From an uncultured Bacteroidia bacterium (GTDB taxonomy: Bacteria > Bacteroidota > Bacteroidia > Bacteroidales > UBA932): 64,000 nt of DNA. The stretch is from NCBI GenBank assembly GCA_902785785.1, contig CADAAA010000001.1, positions 310,001 through 374,000 of the forward strand, given 5' to 3'. The notes beneath the pieces are model-generated. The model ran no database searches. It was not told the DNA's origin and worked only from the letters and a program-made list of their open reading frames with translations. This document shows, one piece after another, positions 52,579 through 61,175 of the stretch. The stretch's first letter is position 1. Each line of letters opens with the position of its first letter. Both the position numbers and the translations under genes were made by a program.

Positions 52579-52606
52579 CAAATATAACAAATGTTTGCTA
52601 TATTTG
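52579..52606. promoter_or_regulatory. back-to-back -7 boxes of divergent GH3 and esterase genes
   Basis: CAAATATA (52579-52586; TATATTTG on the minus strand) and TATATTTG (52599-52606) face apart in a near-palindrome, so each promoter's upstream region is inside the other's transcript. Confidence 0.55.
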
Positions 52607-52628
52607 CGTATTATAACCGACATACGGA

Positions 52629-54272
52629 ATGAGATATCGTATTATTTCCCTAGCACTTGCGCTTCTGGCGGTATTTACCGTTTCCGCGCAGAATCTTAAG
52701 ACCGAAACCGTAGACGGAGTCGGCGCCAAGGTCTGGCGTATCACCGCCGACCGCGCCGCCACCATCGCCGACCGCACCGTCAATCCCACTTATTTCATCT
52801 ACTACAACGGAGCCGTCTCCGACCCCATGTCCGTGGTGAGGAACCTCGGGATGGAACGCCATATAGATGCATATCTCGCTGCAGTATATGTCATCAATCC
52901 CGCCAACGGCAGGTCATATTCCACTACCGCTGACCTCGAAGTGTATTACAAGCTCCTGGAGCGTCTCCGCATCGTCAACAACCTCAAGCTTATAGGCAAG
53001 GGCACCGGTGCGACCTTCATCAACAACGTTTTGTCGCTCCACGCCGAGGCTGTCGCCGGCATACTGACGATCGGCGGCTCGGTCAACGCCAAGCTCAATC
53101 CCGTGGTCGTCCCGACATATGCCGCCGGCCGCAACAAGGCCGTAGTCGACCATTATATCAGGGCCAACCACGCCCTGGAGGCCGGCGGCGGTGTATGGAA
53201 GAACCCCCTGCACCAGGTCGAGCGCGTCTATGTGAACGGCTCTCCGATGTCCGATGCCGAGTACTTCATGGATGCCTGGGACAAGATCCTGTCGCAGAAC
53301 TACCGTTTCAACAACTATACTACCTGGTACGAGGGTACCGACCTGCGCCGCACCAAGCCTTTCGAGCTGGTGAGCTACGTCATGTTCGACCGTCTCCACA
53401 TCGAGCGCAGCATCGTTGAGGAGAACCTCTGCGGCTGGGGAGACTTCCTCTGGTACGAGTATGTCCCCAGAGACCTCCAGAACGCTTCCAGGTCCTCCGT
53501 GCCGCTGGTCATCCTGTTGCACGGCAACACAAACGATCCGCGCACGCAGGCCGAGACATCCGGCTTTGTCGAGCTCGCTTCCGAGAAGCATTTCATTACA
53601 GCCGAACTCGAGTGGCAGGGCAGCGGCAAGTATGCCTCGATGGGTACGGACGGCATCGAGGCCACCGTACGCCGTATCTTGGAGAAATATCCTCAGATCG
53701 ATCCGGGCCGCGTGTATGTCCAGGGCCTTTCCGCCGGCGGCATGAACACCACCAACCTCTGCATCTTCAAGACCAACCTCTTCGCCGCCGGCGCTTCGAT
53801 GGCCGGAGGCCTCATCTATGACGCCCGCTTCAACATGGACAGCAAGGATGAGATCGAGGAGCAGATCAAGCGTTACAACGGCAACATGGAGATTGCCTAC
53901 ATGATAGTCTCCGGCACCAATGACAGCAAGTTCACCGACGTCCCCGACGATGATTCCTCCTCCAAGGGCTGGCTCGTCAGGGCGGTGAAGACCATCGCCG
54001 ACCTGAACGGGATGGAGATAGGCCAGACCTGCAATCCTTCCCTCGACCCGATGTTCGGCATGACAGTGCGCGACCGCAGGCATGTCTCTACCATGGATGA
54101 CCTGACCATGCACGAAGGCACCTTGTACAAGGATGAAAAGCCCTTGATCAGGATGATCGCCCTCGAGCCTTACGGCCATTGGAACTACAAGGGTGCCGCA
54201 CGTGAGATGTGGGAGTTCTTCCGCCATTTTTCCCGCGATCCAAAGACCAAAAAACTGATATACCATGAATGA
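52629..54272 (+). CDS. secreted alpha/beta-hydrolase esterase (PHB-depolymerase-like)
   Basis: 547 residues, exported (IISLALALLAVFTVSAQ). The hydrolase domain starts at about residue 290: the LVILLHGNTNDPR oxyanion segment, then VYVQGLSAGGMNTTN with the GxSxG nucleophile Ser (about 366). The His is probably in EPYGHWNYKG near the end. The first 280 residues are an extra domain. Esterase substrate is probably acetylated or feruloylated glycan. The AKR gene overlaps its end by 8 nt, so operon. Confidence 0.85.
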   Translation: MRYRIISLALALLAVFTVSAQNLKTETVDGVGAKVWRITADRAATIADRTVNPTYFIYYNGAVSDPMSVVRNLGMERHIDAYLAAVYVINPANGRSYSTTADLEVYYKLLERLRIVNNLKLIGKGTGATFINNVLSLHAEAVAGILTIGGSVNAKLNPVVVPTYAAGRNKAVVDHYIRANHALEAGGGVWKNPLHQVERVYVNGSPMSDAEYFMDAWDKILSQNYRFNNYTTWYEGTDLRRTKPFELVSYVMFDRLHIERSIVEENLCGWGDFLWYEYVPRDLQNASRSSVPLVILLHGNTNDPRTQAETSGFVELASEKHFITAELEWQGSGKYASMGTDGIEATVRRILEKYPQIDPGRVYVQGLSAGGMNTTNLCIFKTNLFAAGASMAGGLIYDARFNMDSKDEIEEQIKRYNGNMEIAYMIVSGTNDSKFTDVPDDDSSSKGWLVRAVKTIADLNGMEIGQTCNPSLDPMFGMTVRDRRHVSTMDDLTMHEGTLYKDEKPLIRMIALEPYGHWNYKGAAREMWEFFRHFSRDPKTKKLIYHE

Positions 54273-55644
54273 CAAGATGACTCGCCGTGAGGCCCTCAAG
54301 GGTCTCATCTATGCCGGAATGGGGCTCGCCGTCGGCGGCCAGCTCCTGCATGGTGCCAGCCCTGAGGCACGTGCCGCCGGACTTCCGGAGCCCGCTCCAT
54401 GGAAGGAGGCTCCGGAAGGTTCTAAGATAGATTCCCGCACCTGGGACAAGATGGGGGAGACTCTCGGAATGCTCGGTCTAGGCTGCATGCGTCTGCCGAC
54501 GCTCTCCGGCGGCGGAGGCGGCTACGGCCGCCGCCAGCCCCTTGACCAGAACGCCGTCAACGCGATGGTCGATTACGCCATCGCCCACGGCGTGAACTAC
54601 TTCGACACCGCTCCAGCCTATGGCGAATCGGAAGTCGTGACGGGCAAGGCCCTGAGCCGCCATCCCCGTTCATCCTACAAGATTGCGACCAAGATTTCCA
54701 ACATAAACGGCCGCGCCACCCTCGAGGCCGGTAAGCAGATGTTCGAGACTTCGCTCAAGAACCTTCAGGTGGACTATGTGGACTTCCTCCTGCTGCACAA
54801 CCTGCAGAACATAGGCGGTTTCAACTCCCGTTTCAGGGACAACGGCCTGTTCGACTGGCTGCTGGAGCAGAAAAAGAAGGGCCGTATCAAGCATCTCGGC
54901 TTCTCTTTCCACGGAAGCAATGACGAGCTGCCGAAACTCACGGAACTCTACGACTGGGACTTCGTCCAGATACAGCTTAACTATGTCGACTGGAAGGAGA
55001 TGTCGGCCGGATGGGGCGGATCATCCGGTACGACCAGTTCGGAATTCCTCTACAACCATCTCGTCAGCAAGGGCATTCCCGTGCTGGTAATGGAGCCAGT
55101 CAAGGGCGGTGCGCTGGCAAGCGTCAGCGACGCCATCGCCGGCGTGATGAAGGAGCGTCATCCTGACCTGACGCCGGCCGCTAACGCCCTGACCTTTGTA
55201 GGCTCCCTGCCGGGCGTTATGGTGACCCTGAGTGGAATGTCCAACATGGAGCAGCTCAAGGAGAATGTCTCCCTGTTCACCGGCTTCAAGCCCTTCGATG
55301 AGAAGGAAAGGGCGTTCATGCTGACCGTCGCGGATCTCTACAAGTCCAAGGGACAGATCCCCTGCACCGCCTGCGCATACTGCATGCCTTGCCCCGCCGG
55401 CGTCAACATTCCCGGCAACTTCAAGGTGTTCAACAGTGCCAGCGATGCGCTTCTGTCCACAGACACGAGCAAGAAGGATGTCATCGCCAAGCGCAAGGCT
55501 TTCCTCAAACTCTACAAGGAGCAGGAGGAAGGCACGAGGGCGGACGCCTGCGTCTCCTGCAACGCCTGCCTGCCGAAGTGCCCCCAGCACATCAGTATCC
55601 CCCAGCACATGCAGCGCATCAAGGAGTTGGCCGCCAAGATATAG
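54265..55644 (+). CDS. exported aldo/keto reductase with 2[4Fe-4S] ferredoxin domain
   Basis: 459 residues. A Tat-like signal (KMTRREALKGLIYAG) predicts transport in folded form. AKR barrel at about 65-345 (GLGCMRLPTL, NYFDTAPAYGESE with the catalytic Asp/Tyr), then a ferredoxin-like region with CTACAYCMPCP near 371 and CVSCNACLPKCP near 430, four Cys each. Oxidises or reduces a sugar or aldehyde with Fe-S electron transfer; substrate unknown. Overlaps the esterase gene and is followed by GH3 after 32 nt. Confidence 0.88.
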   Translation: MNDKMTRREALKGLIYAGMGLAVGGQLLHGASPEARAAGLPEPAPWKEAPEGSKIDSRTWDKMGETLGMLGLGCMRLPTLSGGGGGYGRRQPLDQNAVNAMVDYAIAHGVNYFDTAPAYGESEVVTGKALSRHPRSSYKIATKISNINGRATLEAGKQMFETSLKNLQVDYVDFLLLHNLQNIGGFNSRFRDNGLFDWLLEQKKKGRIKHLGFSFHGSNDELPKLTELYDWDFVQIQLNYVDWKEMSAGWGGSSGTTSSEFLYNHLVSKGIPVLVMEPVKGGALASVSDAIAGVMKERHPDLTPAANALTFVGSLPGVMVTLSGMSNMEQLKENVSLFTGFKPFDEKERAFMLTVADLYKSKGQIPCTACAYCMPCPAGVNIPGNFKVFNSASDALLSTDTSKKDVIAKRKAFLKLYKEQEEGTRADACVSCNACLPKCPQHISIPQHMQRIKELAAKI

Positions 55645-55676
55645 CATTTAACTGATAACCAATAACAACCATCCGA

Positions 55677-58001
55677 ATGAAAAAGTTTTTCCTGATCGCT
55701 GCCACCGGACTGTTGGCATTGTCCGCGTTGGCACAGCCTCAGCTTCGCAGTGACAACATTGACGAAGTCCTCAAAGCCATGACCCTCGAGGAAAAGGCGA
55801 CGCTCCTTGTGGGCGGCGCGCGCGCAGTCATCGTGGACGGCGTGCCTACAGGCACTGCCGCCAAGGTGCCCGGCGCCGCCGGCAACACCCGCCCGATCGA
55901 CCGTCTCGGCATCCCCGGTACCGTCCTTGCCGACGGTCCTGCCGGCCTCCGTATCAGCCCTACACGCGACGGCGCTTCGCAGACCTTCTATTGCACCGGC
56001 TTCCCGGTGGGAACGCTGCTCGCCAGTTCCTGGGACCTCGACCTTGTCGAGGCCGTGACGACAGCCATGGGCCAGGAGGTGCATGAGTACGGCGTCGACG
56101 TCCTTCTCGCCCCCGGTATGAACATCCACCGCAACCCTCTCTGCGGACGCAACTTCGAGTATTTCTCGGAGGATCCGCTCCTTTCGGGCAAGATGGCTTC
56201 CGCCTATGTGAAGGGTATCCAGAAGAATGACGTGGGTGTCTCCGTCAAGCACTATGCCGTCAACAACCAGGAGACCAACCGCAACGAGGACAACGCCCGC
56301 GTAAGCGAGAGGGCCCTACGCGAGATCTACCTCAAGAACTTCGAGATCGCCATCAAGGAGTCGGCTCCCTGGACCGTCATGTCCTCCTACAACCAGCTCA
56401 ACGGCGAGTACACCCAGCAGAAGAAAGACCTCCTCACCACCATCCTGCGTGACGAGTGGGGCTACAATGGCATCGTTATGACCGACTGGGGCAGCAAGGC
56501 CGGTACCGTCAAGTCCGCATGGTCGGGCAACGACCTCATGGAGCCCGGCAACCAGACTGAGATCGACCGCATCGTCGCCGGTGTCAAGGACGGCAGCCTC
56601 GCCATCGAGGATGTCGACCGCAACGTCCGCAACATGCTGAACTACATCGTCAAGACCCCTGCATTCAAGAACTACAAGTATTCGAACAAGCCTGACCTCG
56701 CCGGTCACGCCCAGGTCGCCCGCAAGGCTGCAGCCGAGGCTATGGTTCTCCTCCGCAACGAGGACAATACCCTCCCTGTCGCATCTGGCAAGAAGGTCGC
56801 GCTGTTCGGTATCTCCTCCCTTGACTTCGTCGCCGGCGGCACCGGCTCCGGAAACGTCAACAAGGCTTATGTCGTGAACATGAAGGAAGGCCTCGAGAAT
56901 GCCGGTTTCACCGTGGACCAGGCCCTGATGAACTTCTACCAGGCACAGCTTGACTACAACAGGGCTCTTGCAGCCCTTACGTCCGCCGGAGGACGCGGAT
57001 TCGGTTTCGGCAGCGCCAAGGCCGCCGAGGTCGCTATCCCTGAGGCTGCCGTGAACAACGAGGCACGCAACAATGACCTCGCCATCGTCGTCATCGGCCG
57101 TAACGCCGGTGAGGGCGCCGACCGCCGCATGGTCGACGATTTCGACCTCACCAACATCGAGCGCGAGCTTCTCCGCAACGTCAGTACCGCTTTCCATGCC
57201 GCTGGCAAGAAAGTCATCGTCGTTCTCAACATCGGCGGTGTCATCGAGACCAACTCCTGGAAGAACATGGTAGACGCCATCCTCCTTCCCTGGTCGCCCG
57301 GCCAGGAGGGCGCCAATGCCGTCGCCGATGTCCTGACCGGCAAGGCCAATCCCTCCGGCAGGCTTCCCATGACCTTCCCGATCAACTTCATGGACCATCC
57401 GTCATCAGCCAACTTCCCGTACAACTACGACCGCAATGCCGGTAACCAGGGCCGCGGTCCACAGCAGCCCCGCAAGGATGTCGACTATACCAACTACGAG
57501 GAGGGCATCTATGTCGGATACCGCTATTTCGCCACCGCAGGCAAGGAGGTTTCCTACCCGTTCGGCTATGGCCTTAGCTACACCACGTTCAGCTACACTA
57601 AGCCCGTCGTAAAGGCAGTCGCTGACGGTTTCGAGGCCACCGTCACCGTGACCAATACCGGTGCAGTCGCCGGCAAGGAGGTCGTCGAACTCTATGTCTC
57701 CGCACCTGCAGGAGGCCTCGAGAAGCCGGCCTGCGAGCTCAAGGGCTTTGCCAAGACCCGTGAGCTGAAGCCCGGCGAGAGCCAGACCGTCACCATCAAG
57801 GTCACCAACTACGAGCTTGCCTCCTTCAACGAGGCCAACTCCGCCTGGGAGGCCCCGGCAGGTGCGTACAAGGTCTGCTTCGGCGCCAGCGTCGCCGACA
57901 TCCGCTCCACCGCCACCTACCAGCTCAAGAAGGCCGCCAGCTGGAAGACCAACAAGCTCTTCGCCCTGGACGCCCCGCTCAACGAGCTCTCCCTCAAGTA
58001 G
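55677..58001 (+). CDS. glycoside hydrolase family 3 with FnIII-like tail
   Basis: 774 residues, exported (KFFLIAATGLLALSALAQ). Barrel at about 30-330 with nucleophile Asp in GIVMTDWGSKAG (about 268), alpha/beta sandwich (about 370-590, NVNKAYVVNMKEGLENAGF), and a C-terminal fibronectin-III-like domain (about 650-750; FEATVTVTNTGAVAGKEVVEL). Three-domain layout is the usual beta-glucosidase/xylosidase type. Third gene of the esterase-AKR-GH3 unit; a terminator follows. Confidence 0.93.
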   Translation: MKKFFLIAATGLLALSALAQPQLRSDNIDEVLKAMTLEEKATLLVGGARAVIVDGVPTGTAAKVPGAAGNTRPIDRLGIPGTVLADGPAGLRISPTRDGASQTFYCTGFPVGTLLASSWDLDLVEAVTTAMGQEVHEYGVDVLLAPGMNIHRNPLCGRNFEYFSEDPLLSGKMASAYVKGIQKNDVGVSVKHYAVNNQETNRNEDNARVSERALREIYLKNFEIAIKESAPWTVMSSYNQLNGEYTQQKKDLLTTILRDEWGYNGIVMTDWGSKAGTVKSAWSGNDLMEPGNQTEIDRIVAGVKDGSLAIEDVDRNVRNMLNYIVKTPAFKNYKYSNKPDLAGHAQVARKAAAEAMVLLRNEDNTLPVASGKKVALFGISSLDFVAGGTGSGNVNKAYVVNMKEGLENAGFTVDQALMNFYQAQLDYNRALAALTSAGGRGFGFGSAKAAEVAIPEAAVNNEARNNDLAIVVIGRNAGEGADRRMVDDFDLTNIERELLRNVSTAFHAAGKKVIVVLNIGGVIETNSWKNMVDAILLPWSPGQEGANAVADVLTGKANPSGRLPMTFPINFMDHPSSANFPYNYDRNAGNQGRGPQQPRKDVDYTNYEEGIYVGYRYFATAGKEVSYPFGYGLSYTTFSYTKPVVKAVADGFEATVTVTNTGAVAGKEVVELYVSAPAGGLEKPACELKGFAKTRELKPGESQTVTIKVTNYELASFNEANSAWEAPAGAYKVCFGASVADIRSTATYQLKKAASWKTNKLFALDAPLNELSLK

Positions 58002-58039
58002 GCAGCGTGTTTCATAAACGCCTCGTTATGAGGTGATTA

Positions 58040-58079
58040 AACAAATGTCCCCCTCCGATTTTGGAGGGGGATGTTTGTT
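58040..58079. terminator. bidirectional terminator after GH3
   Basis: AACAAA-TG-TCCCCCTCC / GGAGGGGGA-TG-TTTGTT, 9 bp plus 6 bp with a 2-nt internal mismatch, loop GATTTT. Between convergent GH3 and the second anti-sigma-like gene. Confidence 0.8.
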
Positions 58080-58118
58080 TATATTATTGATTTACTGGAG
58101 GTTACAAAACACGGAGTT

Positions 58119-59411
58119 TCAGTATCTTTTACCGAGATTGATGCGGAGGCCCGTGGCGACGGTGAACATAAACGGATGTGCGGTGCGGTAGGTCTCCAGC
58201 CTGTAGTCACCTTCTTCCATGATCACTATATCGCCATAAAAATCTAAATGCGCTTTCTTCGGAGGTTTGCTCCAGGTCAGTTCCGGTTCCAGGTACAGGC
58301 CTATCCGCTTGTTGAAGTTGAGTTGGATGCCGCCGGCACCGATCAGGGAGAAAACGAATCCGTCACGCCTGAGTTCCTGGATGCTATCCTTCAATGCAGG
58401 ATCAGTGTATTTGATGATTATCTTGGCCCCTATGCAGTAATCGGCGGCTGCGCCGCCTCCGACATAGACGTCAAGCAGTCTGTTTTTCGCCAGGGACCAG
58501 TCCAGGCGAACAGGGATTCCCAGATACTGCGCCACCTGCTTCCTCTCAACCTGGAATCCATGAACACCAAAAGAATCCATCATGTGAGAAGAAGTTGAGA
58601 TATAACGGCTGTACTCAAGGCCGGTGGTTATCTTCAATCTGGGCGCGACAGGGATTCCGACCGACAGGCCTTCCTTGAACAAGGGGAAATGATGGGAGTC
58701 TTCGTCCGTGAACGTAGCGAACGAACCGGAATAAGAAGTTTCCAGATTGTTTACCATGCTGGCAGAGTTGGTACCAGCTTGTGTGCCTGACCCGATGAAT
58801 TGTGTCAGGGCGGCTGCGAGCAGTCCGCCTCCGGTAACGATGCCTGCAGCAGGTGCGACCTTCAATTCAACGGGCTTGGCTGCAGTGCTTTTGGGGATGA
58901 CCGGTGAGGGAGCGGAAACGGAAGGCTCAGGGTCGGATACCACATCGGTTTCAGAGATTGAACCCTCTTCGGCAGGGATGACTTCTGCCGTATCTTCCGA
59001 AGGCTGGGTATTATCGGTTGTTTCGGGCTCTGTTACGTGTACTGGGTAATGGTTTGCCACCTTAGGCGTAATAGCCTGGGAGACAAGGTTATCGGATTGC
59101 AAAGGCTCTTCGGATTTGACAGTGTCCGCGACTGCGGCGACGGGTGCCGGCGGCTGCTGAGCGACCTGTATGCCGTCGCCTGGTACGGACGGCTTGTGGA
59201 GGAACAGGAATGCGGCCAGTCCGGCGGCAGCGGCGGGGACGAGGGCCCGGAGCAATGGACGGCGCCATGCTGCAGGCCGGACGGCCGGGACGGCCACGGC
59301 GGGGCTGCCGGAGGCGTCCAGACGGGTGAGGAATTCGGTAAAGAGATTCTCCGGAAGGGTGGCGTCAATCCTTTCCAGCTTATCCTTGATTATGCTTTCC
59401 CACGTTTTCAT
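58119..59411 (-). CDS. dual-membrane-spanning anti-sigma-like protein with C-terminal beta-barrel (module B)
   Basis: 430 residues. Cytoplasmic head (about 1-51, MKTWESIIKDKLERID) ending AAWRRPLLR; membrane helix at about 52-71 (ALVPAAAAGLAAFLFL); a Pro/Glu/Thr-rich linker to about 190; barrel strands to the C-terminal LRINLGKRY (IGAGGIQLNFNKRIGLYLEPEL). Same order of parts and same start pattern (MK-W--I---L) as the module A protein at 5657-6829. It overlaps its sigma gene by 4 nt (ATGA at 59408-59411). Linker length seems enough to cross the periplasm. Dma assignment is by architecture, not alignment. Confidence 0.8.
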   Translation of the reverse strand: MKTWESIIKDKLERIDATLPENLFTEFLTRLDASGSPAVAVPAVRPAAWRRPLLRALVPAAAAGLAAFLFLHKPSVPGDGIQVAQQPPAPVAAVADTVKSEEPLQSDNLVSQAITPKVANHYPVHVTEPETTDNTQPSEDTAEVIPAEEGSISETDVVSDPEPSVSAPSPVIPKSTAAKPVELKVAPAAGIVTGGGLLAAALTQFIGSGTQAGTNSASMVNNLETSYSGSFATFTDEDSHHFPLFKEGLSVGIPVAPRLKITTGLEYSRYISTSSHMMDSFGVHGFQVERKQVAQYLGIPVRLDWSLAKNRLLDVYVGGGAAADYCIGAKIIIKYTDPALKDSIQELRRDGFVFSLIGAGGIQLNFNKRIGLYLEPELTWSKPPKKAHLDFYGDIVIMEEGDYRLETYRTAHPFMFTVATGLRINLGKRY

Positions 59412-59968
59412 GTTTCTTGTTCCTTTAGATATTGTCTTATCCTTTCTTTCAGTTGCTTCCTTGCCTTTTCCAGTGCGCTGATCGATGCACGCTCGCTGAT
59501 ACCCAGCATCCTGCCTATCTCCTTATGGGAGTATCCGTCCAGGCTGTGGAGGTTGAAGACCGTCCTTCTCAGATCCGACAGCTCAGCTATCCATCCTATC
59601 AGTTTCTCCTCCGGAATAGATTCCATCGCATCGTCGGCAGGGTCCGGGATGTCGTCTTTCGCCGGGAAGTTCAGCGGGACCACGTGAAGGCGGCGTCGCT
59701 TTATGTGGTTGATAGCCTTGTTGACGGCGATCCTGCTGATCCATCCGTACAGGGAGCCCTTCCCCGTAAACTTGTAAGTGTCAATCTTCTTGAGTGCCTG
59801 GACAAGAGTTTCGAGCATGAGGTCGTCGGCCTCGTCTCCGTCTCCGAGATAGCGTCTGCAGAGCATGTTGACCCTGGCTGCATATCTTCTATACAACTCT
59901 TCCTCCGCCATTCTGTCCCTCTGCGAGCAGTACCTGGCCAGTGCCTGCTCGTCCAAATCTTTATACAC
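59408..59968 (-). CDS. ECF RNA polymerase sigma factor (module B)
   Basis: 186 residues. Region 2 at about 22-90 (LYRRYAARVNMLCRRYLGD, KGSLYGWISRIAVNKAINHI), region 4 at about 125-185 (LSDLRRTVFNLHSLDGYSHKE, GISERAS). Paralogous to 5109-5660. Partner gene starts within its stop codon. The upstream region carries TCGGGGA-N19-TGTTTAA, a looser version of the module A promoter, 30 nt before the ATG, so autoregulation is plausible. Confidence 0.93.
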   Translation of the reverse strand: MYKDLDEQALARYCSQRDRMAEEELYRRYAARVNMLCRRYLGDGDEADDLMLETLVQALKKIDTYKFTGKGSLYGWISRIAVNKAINHIKRRRLHVVPLNFPAKDDIPDPADDAMESIPEEKLIGWIAELSDLRRTVFNLHSLDGYSHKEIGRMLGISERASISALEKARKQLKERIRQYLKEQET

Positions 59969-59998
59969 TCATCCGCTTCAAAACGTCGTTCCTACCAT

Positions 59999-60031
59999 TT
60001 AAACACACAAATGTCGGAAATGTATCCCCGA
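59999..60031 (-). promoter_or_regulatory. candidate ECF-type promoter of module B sigma
   Basis: Minus-strand TCGGGGA (60031-60025), 19 nt, TGTTTAA (60005-59999); the downstream box lies 30 nt before the ATG. The 16-mer TACCATTTAAACACAC at 59993-60008 differs by one base from 4996-5011 before the module A barrel gene. Confidence 0.45.
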
Positions 60032-60051
60032 TCTGACAAAAAAAAAGGAAG

Positions 60052-60133
60052 CCGTACCGGAAAACGCTTGAAAATGGTACGGATTTGCGGAAATGAAGGA
60101 ACCGGTACCGGTTTTGGCTAGATTCCGGTACGG
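60052..60133. repeat. cluster of CCGGTACGG-like words
   Basis: CCGTACCGG (60052), GGTACGG (60076), the perfect 14-bp palindrome AACCGGTACCGGTT (60100-60113) and CCGGTACGG (60125) lie in 82 nt between def and the module B sigma gene. The first two can pair as a 7-bp stem. Purpose unknown; could be a terminator/regulatory hairpin cluster. Confidence 0.55.
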
Positions 60134-60176
60134 GAGAGTGGGGCAGGGAGGTGATAGAGGGGGTGATGGATGAGGG

Positions 60177-60731
60177 CTAGCGGATCTTGGCCTTGTAGCG
60201 GGTTGAGACTTTGCCGCGGGAGATGTTCTGGAGCTTCTTGGCGAGCATCTTCTTGCGGATGGGGGCGACGAGGTCGGTGAAGACGACGCCGTCCAGGTGG
60301 GACATCTCATGCTGAATCATCCTGCAGGCGAACTTGTCGAATCTCTCCGTGACTTCCTCGAAGTTTTCGTTATAGTAGCGGACGGTCATGCTCTCGGGAC
60401 GTACTACATCGGCGTAGACGCCGGGGATGCTGAGGCAGCCTTCGTTGTATTCGCACTTGCTCTCGCTTTCCTCGATCACTTCAGGATTGATCATTACGCG
60501 CTTGAAGTCGGCGAGGTAGTCGTAGACATCGGCCATGACCGTGCCGTCGACGATGAGCACGCGCTGGCTGACGCCGATCTGGGGGGCGGCGAGGCCGCAG
60601 CCGTCGGCCACCGCCAGCGTGTCCTTCAGGTCGTTGACCAACTGGGTAAGCTCTTCCTTGCGGGTGAGGTCGGCTTCCTTCGCCCTGACCTTGAGCACTT
60701 CCGAGCCGTAGAGATAGATAGGCTGTATCAT
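60177..60731 (-). CDS. def: peptide deformylase
   Basis: 184 residues. Removes N-formyl from new proteins. Motif 1 GCGLAAPQIG (about 46-55), motif 2 EGCLSIPG (about 95) with metal-ligand Cys, motif 3 QHEMSHLDG (about 143) with HExxH, all intact. Overlaps ruvX by 4 nt. Cytoplasmic, ribosome-associated. Confidence 0.96.
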   Translation of the reverse strand: MIQPIYLYGSEVLKVRAKEADLTRKEELTQLVNDLKDTLAVADGCGLAAPQIGVSQRVLIVDGTVMADVYDYLADFKRVMINPEVIEESESKCEYNEGCLSIPGVYADVVRPESMTVRYYNENFEEVTERFDKFACRMIQHEMSHLDGVVFTDLVAPIRKKMLAKKLQNISRGKVSTRYKAKIR

Positions 60732-61150
60732 AGTCCTTTCGATTTTCTGTCCATGTATCCTTGCAGGATGATGGCTGCGCTGATGCGGTCCACCGAAGCC
60801 TTGTTCCTGCGGTCCTTGTATTTCATGCCTCCGTCAATCATGGCCCTGTGTGCCAGGACGGACGTGAAACGCTCGTCCTCAAGCTCCACCGGTATGCCCG
60901 GGAAGGCCTTCTTCAAGACGGGGAGGAAAGCGTCGACGTCCGCCGCAGCCTCCGAGGGCCTGCCGTCGAGGTTCATGGGATAACCCACGACAAATCGGGT
61001 TATGGTCTCTTTTTCGGAGTATTTTTGAAGATAATCTATTATCTTTGCAGACGGTACCGTTTCGAGTGCGGATGCGAAGATACCGAGGGGGTCGCTTGCC
61101 GCGAGCCCCGTGCGTTTCCTTCCGTAGTCGATACCGATCAGTCTTTCCAT
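60728..61150 (-). CDS. ruvX: Holliday junction resolvase-like RuvX/YqgF
   Basis: 140 residues, RNase H-fold. GIDYGRKRTGLA at the N-terminus carries the first catalytic Asp; FVVGYPMNLDGRPSE near 54 and DERFTSVLAHRAM near 98 follow. Probably pre-16S rRNA processing. First of the ruvX-def pair, 4-nt overlap. Divergent from the M23-like gene. Confidence 0.95.
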   Translation of the reverse strand: MERLIGIDYGRKRTGLAASDPLGIFASALETVPSAKIIDYLQKYSEKETITRFVVGYPMNLDGRPSEAAADVDAFLPVLKKAFPGIPVELEDERFTSVLAHRAMIDGGMKYKDRRNKASVDRISAAIILQGYMDRKSKGL

Positions 61151-61175
61151 GAGACTGCAAATTTAGTTAAAAAGT

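Noticed and set aside
52914-54308. Minus-strand ORF of 464 codons opposite the esterase
   Set aside because: Antisense shadow of a gene with signal peptide and GxSxG motif; no domain or start context of its own.
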